Source: Scylla paramamosain
Lineage: Eukaryota; Arthropoda; Malacostraca; Decapoda; Portunidae
Direction: 5' to 3'
Assembly: GCF_035594125.1 (NCBI RefSeq)
Contig: NC_087155.1
Location: forward strand, 6,264,192-6,328,191
DNA length: 64,000 bases
A program made the position numbers and the translations under genes. The notes below the pieces were generated by a model. That model was not told the DNA's origin and searched no databases. It saw only the letters and a list, made by a program, of their open reading frames with translations. Of this stretch, positions 11,782 to 22,298 are shown one piece after another (the stretch's first letter is position 1; the number at the start of each line of letters is the position of its first letter).

Positions 11782-11979
11782 TGTTATGTGGAGTAGCTGT
11801 CGGGACAGGACAGCCAGGAAGTGTAGGTTCTTTATAGAAACACATACAGACTGTGGCAGACCCTGAGCACGTGGCTGCCTCGGAAGCACCAGCCAGACTG
11901 AGGATTTAAACAGGGTTGCCAAGCGTACAATAAATGGAGGTACAATATGAAACATGGTGCAGTACATTACATATCCACA
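11782..11979 (-). repeat. Gypsy 3' LTR
   Basis: 198 bp; the minus-strand reading starts TGTGGATATG and ends CATAACA. It lacks a 40-bp segment present in the partner LTR, located between two GTGG repeats. Confidence 0.85.
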
Positions 11980-12119
11980 CCTCGCTCCCCAGTCACGCTC
12001 GAAGCACTGTCTCGAGCGGAACTCTTTTCTCTGAGCCGCTGGGAACAAAGTTGGGTAACTGGGGGAGTAACTGAACCGTACATACTTTTCTCGTCCGAGC
12101 AAGAGACCACAGGGATATG

Positions 12120-12880
12120 GGAAAGAGGATCGTTACTGCGGGGTGTCACTGGTCGCAGGAACCGGCGGTTGCGTCGCCAGACACGTCCGCTAGGGAAACG
12201 ACCCTCGTAGTCCCTATTCCTGCTGCGGCCCATGACCACGCCAACCTTGTCCTGGATACGGACTGTGGCCCCGATGCTCAGCTTTGGGAGGAGTCGGGCG
12301 TGTTGGTCATAGAGAGCCTGCACCTGGGCAGCCCGGGTGGCAGCGCGACGGTCGCAGTCCTCCGTCTTGGCCAGCCAGTCCGCGGAGAAGGATTCCGGGT
12401 GGGCAGGAACGCAGGAGCGAAGAGAGCGGCCATACAGGTGTTGCGCAGGGGATCATCCTGTGAAGTTGGGAGCGTTGCGTAGCTCCAGGAGACCTCTGGC
12501 GAACTCTTCTGTGTCAGTGTTGACACATCTTGAGGATGAGGTGCTTCACTGACTTGACAGCCGCCTCAGCGTAGCCGTTAGACTGGGGATAGTGTGGCGA
12601 GGTCACTGCGTGGTGGACACCCCATCCATTAAGTTCTGGAAGTCGGCGCTGGCGAACCGGGGACCGCCATCGGTACGTAGGCGGAGGGGAACACCCACTT
12701 CCCGTAAGTAGCGGCAGAACATCTGGATGGTGCGCGAGGCGGTGGCGTCCGCACCACACGGGACAACTACAGGCCACCCTGAGAGTCTGTCCGCAATGAC
12801 GATGAAGAACTTCCCAGCGAGTGTGAAAAGTCTGCGGAGACGGACTCAAAGGGCCTGGAGGGGTTGTCGTCACACCCGTT
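12120..12880 (-). pseudogene. Gypsy integrase region
   Basis: Minus-strand core motifs in order: SVSADF (first Asp), RTDGGPRF (second Asp) and HYPQSNGYAEAAV (catalytic Glu), then a C-terminal segment with LLPKLSIGATVRIQDK and VWRRNRRFLRPV like the Gypsy integrase tail. Several frameshifts separate the pieces. The N-terminal HHCC finger is absent because of the upstream deletion. Non-functional. Confidence 0.8.
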
Positions 12881-13260
12881 AACATGTTTGACCTTGTGAA
12901 TTGGCTTCGGGAACTCCGGTGAGATGATGGCCAGTTCCTTGCAGTGGTCATAGGAGAAGAAAGGGATCTGGACGCCTTCGTGTACTTGAATTTGGTGCGA
13001 CACAAGACCTCTGCCCGAGCCGTAAAGTAGCTTGGAAGTATCCCAAGGCAGGTGCCATCTCTGAACCGCCGTCAATGTATACAAGGAAAGTAGAGATTGT
13101 AGGCTGCTCCTGGGGATCCGTAGCATGCCGAGGTGTCGCTGGCCGATAACGGTGACGTCCGCACCGGTGTCTGGCAGCATCTGGAGGTGGGAAGTGGATC
13201 CTCCATGCGTCAGGTAAATACACACGGACTTGGGAGTCATGGCGTTAGACACTGAACTGT
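12880..13260 (-). pseudogene. Gypsy aspartic protease region
   Basis: LPDTGADVTVIG is the D-T-G-A active-site motif of retroelement proteases. The frame then runs within a few dozen residues into integrase sequence, marking the deletion point of RT and RNase H near 12880-12950. Confidence 0.8.
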
Positions 13261-13329
13261 GAGTCACACGACGGCAGGAACTCAGTCTTCTGTGCAGGAG
13301 AGTGAGATGTTCTGGCCGTGATCCGTCTT

Positions 13330-14634
13330 TTTCGCTCAGCAGCACCTGTCGTAATGTCCAGTCTTCTTGCAGGAGCGACACTGGACTTCCTTGGCAGGGC
13401 ACCAGGCAATCCTTGCCCATTGACCCTTGCGTCCGCAGGTGTTGCAGGTGCAGCGGCGGCAGGGCACTGACCAGGCACGTGCCGGCGGGAGCAACACTAG
13501 CAAAGTTGGATCGCCTCAACGGCTGGGGGCTTCCCTCACTGTCCCGAAGGCGCCTGCTGAAGTGAGGAGGCGGCCTTGTCGCGTCGTTTCCCCCTGCTTG
13601 TAAGTGGAGATGGAGCACAGCTGACTTGGCGACGACTGGATGGCGGATGCTGTGTTCCGGGCAGCTTCATATGAACGGCAGCAGGTAACCACGTCCTGGA
13701 GAGGTGTTCTTGTGTCCAAAGAGATGAGGCGTTGAACTAACTCCTCCTCTCTGATGTCCATAAGCAAAACCATCTTTAGTTGGGTCTCAGCACAAGTCAC
13801 TGGATCACCTGAGCAAAGGTCGACCTCTTCAGCTAGGTTCTTCAGGCGGCCATAGAAGTCAGAAAAAGACTCGCCGGCCGCCTGCTCGCAACACAGGAGT
13901 TCACGGCGGCGTAGAGCCTCGTTTCGTTGATTCTTGAAGTGGGACTGCAACACGTCGAGGACTTCTTCCACCGCTAACTGGGTGTTAGGTGCGATCCCGA
14001 GAGTGTGTTCTAGAGTCCTTTAGACTTCCAGGGAAACGGACATCCGTAGCTGGATCAGTTGCTTTTCCCTGGGGAGTCGCTGTAGGTCGATCATGACTGA
14101 GAAATCACGCCGCCGGCGGCGCCATTGCCTAAACGTCTGGTAGGTGGCGTCGGCTTGTAGGATGGGCGGACTCTGAGCCACAGGTTTGCCCGTAGGGGGC
14201 CCAACTATAGGCGTAGGAGTTGCAGTCGTGATGACGGGAAGTGAAGCGGCTGTAGTTGCAACCGTGGCGGCAGCTGGAGTAACGACTGTAGTAACAGCTG
14301 CGGCAGTGGGTAGAGTTGCGACTGTAGCGGCCGCTGTAACAGTAGCTGTGGTGACAGGTGTCGTAGCGACTGTAGCAACAGCTGTCACGGCGAGCGGAGT
14401 CGCTGCGAGACCGGTTACTGCAGGGTGATAGGGTGGGAAGAGTGGGCTGAGTGTTGACAAGGGGTCAGGTGAGTAGGTTGAAGACGGCAGGTGTTGGGCG
14501 GGCATTGCTTGAGTCAACATTATCTGTAGCAATGCCATGAAATGCTCCTTGTCTTCCCTACGTATCGCTTCCTCTGCTTCCCTTCTTGACTTCTCCGCTC
14601 GTCGCCTTTCCTCTTCTTCCTGTCGTCGACGCAA
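13330..14634 (-). pseudogene. Gypsy gag with zinc knuckles, one in-frame stop
   Basis: The frame begins with a charged coiled-coil-like segment (RRRQEEEERRRAEKSRREAEE), followed by a low-complexity Ala/Thr/Val stretch and a capsid-like part (GESFSDFYGRLKNLAEEVDL). A single TAA at 14020-14022 interrupts it, with the same frame continuing on both sides. Near 13350-13460 are two knuckle motifs: CNTCGRKGQ...C, where the His is replaced by Gln, and CRSCKKTGHYDRCC, which is intact. The long Ala/Thr/Val run reflects a repetitive codon pattern. Confidence 0.8.
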
Positions 14635-15263
14635 GTCCTCCTCTCTCCGTCTGTCTTCGTCCTCTTGCCTTCAACACAAGTCAGCTGACAGACGAGGCTC
14701 TTCCAAGTACTAAATGAGATGTAGAACACTGTCATCCCGAGATGCGTGAGGAGGTGGGTGGGAGTGAGACAGGAAGGAGTGGGGCGGGTGGGGGGAGAGT
14801 ATCGGTGGCAACAAGGGGAAGCCGCCCCGCGTCCCACGGGATCTGCCGTGGTCGTCTGATGACTCAATGGTTCCATGCTGTTATTCGGTGTCTCCGCAAT
14901 CGGACGAAAGACGCGGATCCGACATGGTAATCTATGAGGATCCGCTAACAGGTAGAAAGTGTCCCCACAAGCAAAAGAAAAACCCGTGAGAAGCTGGGTC
15001 TTGTAGAGTGTGACTGTGCGCGTGTGGCAATATCTGGCAACGAGATAAATTTTTGTCTCCTGCCAAAGGTGAAACGTCCCCTGGTTGCGGCGTGAAGAGA
15101 CACGAGTACACAAAATACTGTACACACTGTCACTAAAGTCACTGCCGGACTTTGGATCCCGGAGAAGAGCGTGAAGAGGCAGTGGAGTCCTGTTGGCTGT
15201 GGTTGGGTGGTGTGGGTGCCGGCGTCGGTAGAAGTTCTTTGGCTCAAAATACTCACTGTGCCA
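14635..15263 (-). other. Gypsy 5' leader
   Basis: Untranslated leader between the 5' LTR and gag. The minus-strand sequence next to the LTR begins TGGCACAGTGAG, which is where a primer-binding site would lie; I cannot name the tRNA. Confidence 0.5.
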
Positions 15264-15501
15264 TGTGATGTGGGGTAGCTGTCGGGACAGGACAGCCAGG
15301 AAGTTGTAGGTTCTTTATAGGAACACGTACAGATTGTGGTTTCTATATTAAGGCCAGGAACAAAAGAATAATGCCGTGGCAGACTCTGAGCGCGTGGCTG
15401 CCATGGAAGCGCCAGCCAGACTGAGGATTACAGGTTGCCAAGCCGAGCGTACAATAAATGGAGGTACAATATGAAACAGTGCAGTACATTACATATCCAC
15501 A
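15264..15501 (-). repeat. Gypsy 5' LTR
   Basis: 238 bp, same ends as the other LTR, with an additional 40-bp segment. Otherwise the two differ at scattered positions, so the insertion is not recent. Confidence 0.85.
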
Positions 15502-15506
15502 CACTT
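15502..15506. repeat. Gypsy target-site duplication, right copy
   Basis: CACTT, identical to 11777-11781. Confidence 0.85.
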
Positions 15507-15721
15507 CACTTTCATGTCCAAATATGTTATGAAAGCTTAGCACCATCTCATGTTTTTACTTGCTCGTCTCCCATGATATACGAGTCAGCAGACTTAAAAT
15601 GCAGTACTGGTAAAAATTATTGCCGCCAGGCTGGTGTGGGAGTGCACAGCCACAGGGTTACATATGAAACATGTACGTGAAATCACTGTAATGTGTGTAT
15701 CAATCGTGGAACCGTCTATCA

Positions 15722-15724
<3 letters not shown>

Positions 15725-15766
<42 letters not shown>
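15725..15766. repeat. (GT)n microsatellite
   Basis: About 20 GT units inside the hAT. Confidence 0.93.
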
Positions 15767-15933
15767 GTAGTGTTGTATCACCCAACATGTTTGTATATGC
15801 ATATGCTGCTGGCTATGTAAGGCAAACAACACATTTGTACATGCACACGTTGCTGGCTTATTTAAGGCAGACAGCTGGTAGACTCATTACTCCACTCCAC
15901 TCCTCCTCATCAAGTACATCTCTAGATCATCAT

Positions 15934-16073
15934 GGAGAAACCAATACTGGACCATTTTCATGGCAGCTCCAAGGCAGATCCTACTACTCAAGTGAAACTG
16001 AAATGCTAGCACTGTGACAGGGTTGTTAATGATAACATTCGACGGACTTCAAATTTCCATACTCACATGAAGG
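15934..16073 (+). pseudogene. hAT transposase exon 1: BED-type zinc finger
   Basis: The frame reads HFHGSSKADPTTQVKLKC, one TAG stop, then HCDRVVNDNIRR and SNFHTHMK. This is the C-x2-C ... H-x3-H layout of a BED finger, the DNA-binding domain at the start of hAT transposases. The stop lies between the two Cys. The exon ends AAG/GTAAGG, a good donor. The 5' limit is uncertain. Confidence 0.65.
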
Positions 16074-16621
16074 TAAGGTATCATGAAATTGTATTATATA
16101 CCTTCATAAACAAACTACCTAATTAATTTTATCAACTGTTCGGGAAATTGAAAAACAACTGTCTTTTCTTATTTTCACAATAATTCAGAGTTTATCTGTT
16201 TATAACTTCATAATACAAGGACAAAAACTGTCATATGCTTTTTTATACGAGTACGTGGGAAGTGCTATTTGTCAAAAGAAAATGGAAGTAAACTGACTTC
16301 TGTAAATTTGTTTATAATATTTACATAGGACTTAAGAATAATGCTAAAGCATTAGTACATTAAAAATTACAAAATAAAATACATAGACCATATGATAAAG
16401 AAATTCGTAAAGAAATTCAAATCTTCTTAAACAGAAACTCAAGAAAAATAACTGAAAACGTAATGAAATTCTTCTCAAAACATTATTTCCTCGAATCTTT
16501 TCATAACTAAGATTTAGTCATTACTCGTGAGACAAGGTGTCAAAAAACAGGCAGTCAACTCGCATAACCGGTTTTATGGATTTAGGCAGAAGACTTTCGA
16601 TGAATTTTAGACCATTTAAAC

Positions 16622-16690
16622 CAGTAGTTCTTAACCTTGGGGGGCGCCTCCCTAGGGAGGTGACAGTAATTCCGAGGGGGAGGACGCGAG
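16622..16690. repeat. Possible end of a second hAT/Charlie-like element
   Basis: CAGTAGTTCTTAACCTTGGG followed by a GGGGCGCC-type hairpin resembles the CAGTGGTTCTTAACC termini of Charlie-type hAT elements. No matching opposite end was located, so this is only a motif resemblance. Confidence 0.35.
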
Positions 16691-16973
16691 TCCTGGGAAA
16701 AAGGTAAAAATTTTCAAATTATATTGAAGCTGGCGGCACATTAGGAAAAATTTCCCTAACTGATGCTGGTTTTTGCTGCTCATGTTGAGATTGTTTTGAA
16801 AACAAACTGGTTTTACCTTCACGCAGCGGGACGTCCAACAGCTGTCCATATTTTTTTTTTTTTATGACTATGACACTGTAGATATATTGGTAGTAGTAAT
16901 ATTGTGAATGTTGTTCATTCAAGGTTTTGTTTATTTGTCTTCCATCAAACTGCCTTGGCTAACTGGTAGGAAT

Positions 16974-17076
16974 GTTGGTTTACGTCCCGCCGCCGCGCGT
17001 CTTGAGCTCCCAGTTATTTGCTATATATGCAATGTTACCAGGGAAGCGGGAGCGAAACTTCTCTCTCTCCGTGAAT

Positions 17077-17138
<62 letters not shown>

Positions 17139-17166
17139 AAACCTTGATTTATGCCTCGTTAATCAG
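16974..17166 (+). repeat. Interspersed repeat, copy 1 (with GA array)
   Basis: Carries GGTTTACGTCCCG, CGCGTCTTGAGCTCCCAGTT and GCGAAACTTCTCTCT, a (GA)n array at 17078-17137, then GATTTATGCCTCGTTAA. The same words in the same order occur on the minus strand at 17436-17562. A TGGCTAACTGG just upstream fits an RNA polymerase III A box, so a tRNA-derived SINE is possible. Confidence 0.5.
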
Positions 17167-17213
17167 CTGATTTGATGCAGACGAGACCCCAGGTGGGTTA
17201 TTATGACCCTCCC

Positions 17214-17277
17214 AAGTTAGGTTTAGTTAGGTAATGTTAGGTTATGTTTAGTTATAGGTTGGGTTAGGTTAGATTTT
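17214..17277. repeat. TTAGG-rich patch
   Basis: Degenerate GTTAGGTTA/GGTTTAGTTAGG words resembling the arthropod telomere unit. Confidence 0.5.
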
Positions 17278-17363
17278 ATCCAAATTATCCCAGAAACTTT
17301 GCGTGGGAATCACAATGAGAGCATTTTCGAAAATATTTCATGGTTAGTTTAGGAACTATACCC

Positions 17364-17364
<1 letters not shown>

Positions 17365-17436
<72 letters not shown>
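17365..17436. repeat. (GA)n microsatellite
   Basis: About 36 GA units with one AA interruption near the start. Confidence 0.95.
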
Positions 17437-17438
<2 letters not shown>

Positions 17439-17562
17439 TTAACGAGGCAGAAATCGAAGTTAGCGCTCTCTACAGAGACTGTGAGACAGAGATGTTTCGC
17501 TCGTAACATTACATATGTAACGGCTAACTGGCAGCTCAAGACGCACGGGATGTAAACCACCA
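17436..17562 (-). repeat. Interspersed repeat, copy 2 (inverted)
   Basis: The reverse complement contains GGTTTACATCCCG, CGTCTTGAGCTGCCAGTTAG, GAGCGAAACATCTC and GATTTCTGCCTCGTTAAGG, matching copy 1 at 16974-17166. Confidence 0.5.
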
Positions 17563-18028
17563 AAGATAGTCGGAATGCTTAATGAAATTATATAATTGCG
17601 AATATTTACAAATAATGCATTTGAATATATAATAGGGACGAAGTTATAAATAAATCATGCTACATCTTAATTTATCTGTATAGTAAAACATACAAATAGA
17701 AGATATATGTGAATCCTCATGTGAGCAGCAACATGCTAGAGCAAACTGTTATCCGTACTCCTCAACAACCAAAATTCCCCAACTTGCGACTCATTTTGAA
17801 TAGTAAAACAGAAGACGAGTAGCGAAAACAACCAATAGTTATTGAGATTGTCCTAGTGTGCCGCCAGCATTAATCTGTTAACCAGACCGTTGGTTCATAA
17901 TTAAAAGTGTTTTCTTTCTTAATGCAATGCCATATATATGTGCATATCATACGAAAAAATAGCAATAGAAATAGCAATAAAAACTCACTCCCCTCTCCCC
18001 TCAGGCTTCAGGATAAATTTTCATATAC

Positions 18029-18040
<12 letters not shown>

Positions 18041-18120
<80 letters not shown>
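18041..18120. repeat. (GA)n microsatellite
   Basis: About 40 GA units. Confidence 0.96.
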
Positions 18121-18123
<3 letters not shown>

Positions 18124-18790
18124 TAACGGTGTCACATAATTAATAATAATATGTATTGTATTTATAATGCTTTGCCTGATTAGCAATATAAGTGTAAGTA
18201 TACATATATGCATAAGTGTAGATAGTGGGTGTTGGCGCATAAAGGTGGGGCGGATATGATCACGCCACCCTACGTCACACACACACCATGGAACTTTCCA
18301 TACTCCTTTTATTGCCATCGATAAGTAATCGGTAGCACCTACATTATAGTATCTAAGTATTCTCCATAGTTAATCTCTCCCTAATGTATTTTGGCATGCA
18401 TTACTCTTAGCTATAAGTAGCTTTTCCCTAGCCTTATTTATGTAATTAGAGAGTTATAGCTATGAATATATTCATGTACTGTGAGTGCGGTCAACCCGCC
18501 CATATTTCTACTGTCAGCACTTTTTGAAGGCGCTAAGCGTCCCTTGTGCCGGCTCCGGCAGTCTCTTGCCAGGGTGTAACGCTGTACCACGCAGAGGACA
18601 TTCGTTGTCCCGTACGCGCCACACCCTTCTCCAGAACTCTGTACATATATCTAAATATATATATTTCTATACGTTCACCTTTGACATTCACCTGAAAACC
18701 ACAGAAACTCACCAAGAGTGATTTTACCTACTATACAAAGGTAAGAAACTAATGAACAGTGTCCAGCGGTAACTGATAATTCAAAACCAC
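18121..18790. other. Non-coding stretch inside the hAT
   Basis: About 670 bp without a reading frame. It starts TGTAACGGTG and contains a GC-rich block at 18480-18640, features that could fit a solitary LTR, but no terminal match or duplication was found. Confidence 0.35.
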
Positions 18791-18795
18791 TCTGG

Positions 18796-18798
<3 letters not shown>

Positions 18799-18863
<65 letters not shown>
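18799..18863. repeat. (GA)n microsatellite
   Basis: About 32 GA units followed by GATA-like variants. Confidence 0.95.
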
Positions 18864-18867
<4 letters not shown>

Positions 18868-19017
18868 GATATATAGATATAGATGGATAGATATAGATAT
18901 AGATAATTACTACAATGTATTCTGTTCTTTCTACTTTCAGAAACATCATGCAAATGTCAAGGTGAATAGCAACGTGGAGTCAGCAAACACAGCAGCTGGT
19001 GGGACCCTTGTTCCAAT

Positions 19018-22000
19018 AACTCTTTTTTTTTTTTTTTATGTAGGAGAGACACTGACCAAAGTAAAACAAAAATCCAATAAAAAAAAAATGCCCTCTGAAA
19101 TGCCAGTTCCATAAAAGGGTCCAAAGCGGTAGTCAAAAATTGAAGGATAAGTGTCTTGAAACCTTCCTCTTGAAGGAATTCAAGTCATAGGAAGGTGGAA
19201 ATACAGAAGCAGGCAGGGAGTTCCAGAGTTTACCAGAGAAAGGGATGAATGATTGAGAATACTGGTTAACTCTTGCGTTAGAGAGGTGGACAGAATAGGG
19301 GTGAGAGAAAGAAGAAAGTCTTGTGCAGCGAGGCCGCGGGAGGAGGGGAGGCATGCAGTTAGTAAGATCAGAAGAGCAGTTAGCATGAAACAAGCGGTAG
19401 AAGACAGCTAGAGATGCAACATTGCGACGATGAGAGAGAGGGTGAAGACAGTTAGAGGAGAGGAGTTGATGACACGAAAAGCTTTTGATTCCACCCTGTC
19501 TAGAAGAGCAGTATGAGTGGAACCCCTCCCCAAGACATGTGAAACATACTCCATATATGGACAGATAAGGCCCTTGTACAGAATTAGCAGCTGGGGGGGT
19601 GGAGGTGAGAAAAGCTGGCGGAGACGTCTCAGAGCATCTAACTTCATAGAAGCTGTTTTAGCTAGAGATAAGATGTGAAGTTTCCAGTTCAGATTATAAG
19701 TAAAGCACAGACCGAGGTTGTTCAGTGTTGAAGAGGGGGACAGTTGAGTGTCACTGAAGAAGAGGGGATAGTTGTCTGGAAGGTTGTGTCGAGTTGATAG
19801 ATGGAGGAATTGAGTTTTTGAGGCATTGAACAATACCAAGTTTGCTCTGCCCAATCAGAAACTTTAGAAAGATCAGATGTCAAGCGCTCTGTGGCTTCCC
19901 TGCGTGAAATGTTTACTTCCTGAAGGGTTGGACGTCTATGAAAAGACGTGGAAAAGTGCAGGATGGTATCATCAGCGTAGGCGTAGATAGGACAAAAAGT
20001 TTGGTTTAGAAGATCATTAATGAATAATAAGAAGAGAGTGGGTGACAGGACAGAACCATGAGAAACACCACTGTTACTAGATTTAGGAGAAGAGTGACCG
20101 TCTACCACAGCAGCAATAGAACGGTCAGAAAGGAAACTTGAGATGAAGTTACAGAGAGAAGGATAGAAGCCGTAGGAGGGTAGTTTGTAAATCAAAGCTT
20201 TGTGCCAGACTCTACCAAAAGCTTTTGATATGTCCAAGGCAAGAGCAAAAGTTTCACCAAAATCTCTAAAAGAGGATGACCAAGACTCAGTAAGGAAAGC
20301 CAGAAGATCACCAGTAGAGCGGCTTTGACGGAACCCATACTGGCGATCAGATAGAAGGTTGTGAAGTGATAGATGTTTAAATCTTCCTGTTGAGGATAGA
20401 TTCAAAAACTTTAGATAGGCAGGAAATTAAAGCAGTAGGACGGTAGTTTTGAGGGATTAGAACGGTCACCCTTTGTAGGAACAGGCTGAATGTAAGCAAA
20501 CTTCCAGCAAGAAGGAAAGGTAGATGTTGACAGACAGAGCTGAAAGAGTTTGACTATGCAAGGTGCAAGCACGGAGGCACAGTTTCGGAGAACAATAGTA
20601 GGGACCCCATCAGGTCCATAAGCCTTCCGATGGTTTAAGCCAGCAAGGGCATGGAAAACATCATTGCGAAGAATTTTAATAGGTTGCATGAAGTAGTCAG
20701 AGGGTGGAGGAGAGGGAGGAACAAGCCCAAAATCGTCCAAGGTAGAGTTTTTAGCAAAGGTTTGAGCGAAGAGTTCAGCTTTAGAAATAGATGTGATAGC
20801 AGTGGTGCCATCTGGTTGAAATAGAGGAGGGAAAGAAGAAGAAGCAAAGTTATTGGAGATACTTTTGGCTAGATGCCAGAAGTCACGAGGGGAGTTAGAT
20901 CTTGAAAGGTTTTGACACTTTCTGTTAATGAAGGAGTTTTTGGCATGGTTCCGGGCAGAAATATAAAGTGCATGAGATTCTGGTGATGGAAGGCTTAAGT
21001 ACCCTTTGTGAGCGACCCCTCTACCATGTATAACACGAGAACAAGCTGTGTTAAACCAAGGTTTGGAAGGTTTAGGTCGAGAAAAAGAGTGAGGAATGTC
21101 CGCCTCCATGCCAGACACTATCACCTCTGTTATGCGCTCGGCACACAAAGACGGGTCTCTGACACGGAAGCAGTAGTCATTCCAAGGAAAATCAGCAAAA
21201 TACCTCATCAGGTCTCCCCAACTAGCAGAGGCAAAACGCCAGAGGCACCTTCGCTTAGGGGGATCCTAAGGAGGGATTGGAGCGATAGGACAAGATAAAG
21301 ATATGAGATTGTGATCGGAGGAGCACAACGGAGAAGAGATGGTGATAGCATAAGCAGAAGGATTAGAGGTCAGGAAAAGGTCAAAAATGTTGGGCGTATC
21401 TCCAAAATGGTCTGGAATACGAGTAGGGTATTGCACCAGTTGCTCTAGGTCGTGGAGGATAGCAAAGTTGAAGGCTAGTTCACCAGGATGGTCAATGAAG
21501 GGAGAGGAAAGCCAAAGCTGGTGGTGAACATTGAAGTCTCCAAGAATGGAGATCTCTGCAAAAGGGAAGAGGGTCAGAATGTGCTCCACTTTCGAAGTTA
21601 AGTAGTTAAAGAATTTCTTATAGTTAGAGGAGTTAGGTGAGAGGTATAAAGCACAGATAAATTTAGTTTGAGAGTGACTCTGTAGTCGTAGCAAGATGGT
21701 GGAAAACTCGAAAGATTCAAGAGCGTGGGCACGAGAATAAATTAAGTCATTGCGCACATAAACGCAGCATCCAGCTTTGGATCGAAAATGAGGATAGAGA
21801 AAGTAGGAGGGAACAGAAAAGGGGCTACTGTCAGTTGCCTCAGACACCTGAGTTTCAGTGAGGAAAAGAAGATGAGGTTCAGAAGAGGAGAGGTGGTGTT
21901 CTACAGATTGAAAATTAGATCTTAGACCGCGAATGTTGCAGAAGTTAATGAAGAAAAAGTTGAGAGGGGGGTGTCAAGACACTTAGGGTCGTCGACAGAA

Positions 22001-22290
22001 AGGCAGTCCGACCTGGAGACATTTATGGTCCCCTCCCCAGATGGGGACTCCGAGGCTGGTGTAGGAGTCGCCATGATGACTTTAAATTTTTTGAGTGAAG
22101 GGTGTTTGTGTTATTAGGTGCTTGTAGTTTTGTGTGGAGGAAGAGAGTTGTCTTTAGAAGGCAGGCTGTGACTGCCCCCTTGTGTTGTGAGACACAAAGG
22201 GAAACGTTCAGTGAGGTCACTGCTGGGTTTAATGATAAGTTCACAGCACCCCCTGAACAGTGCTTTAGACCTCATTGGGAGTAATTATCG
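19018..22290 (-). mobile_element. LINE family 1, copy A: near full-length APE-type non-LTR retrotransposon
   Basis: Minus-strand element with a poly(A) tail (poly-T at 19022-19036 on +). It contains a single long coding region from MATPTPASES (start codon at 22072-22074) through endonuclease and reverse transcriptase, and about 200 bp of 5' leader ending near gacctca at about 22275-22281. The 5' leader also occurs in copy G at 56190-56378, which helps fix the 5' end. It is inserted in the intron of the hAT transposase. Confidence 0.85.
19133..22074 (-). pseudogene. LINE family 1 polyprotein: endonuclease plus reverse transcriptase
   Basis: Domains in order: APE-type endonuclease ([20 protein letters not shown] with the catalytic Glu, [24 protein letters not shown] near its end), a linker, then reverse transcriptase with KAYGPDGVP, ALDISKAFGRVWHKAL, GVSHGSVLSPTLF, the catalytic YAYADDTILHF, and a C-terminal LWNSLPASVFPPS followed by LNSFKRKVSRHL. 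The clade looks jockey/CR1-like but I do not assign it. At least four frameshifts or stops (near 21250, 20408, 19850 and 19400) make this copy inactive. Confidence 0.82.
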
Positions 22291-22298
22291 TTTCGGCA

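Larger units (their letters stand above)
11782..15501 (-). mobile_element. Ty3/Gypsy-type LTR retrotransposon, internally deleted
   Basis: Two LTRs (TGT...ACA ends) flank, on the minus strand: a leader, a gag frame, two zinc knuckles, an aspartic protease and an integrase. The order protease directly followed by integrase shows that reverse transcriptase and RNase H are missing. A purine-rich tract (GGGGAGCGAGG) precedes the 3' LTR at about 11980-11992. The 5-bp CACTT duplication proves it inserted as a unit, here into the left arm of the hAT. Confidence 0.88.
16729..17869. mobile_element. 1.1-kb element bounded by 20-bp inverted repeats
   Basis: GCTGGCGGCACATTAGGAAA at 16729-16748 is matched in inverted orientation at 17849-17869 with two or three differences. 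Inside lie two inverted copies of another repeat and two GA arrays. There is no transposase frame, so this would be a non-autonomous DNA element. A target duplication was not resolved. Confidence 0.5.

Noticed and set aside
14186..14428. Plus-strand Val/Ala-rich 80-residue frame
   Set aside because: Antisense of the low-complexity Ala/Thr part of the Gypsy gag.
21008..21298. Plus-strand frame of 96 residues within LINE copy A
   Set aside because: Shadow of the LINE coding strand; a similar shadow occurs in copy G at 55003-55233.
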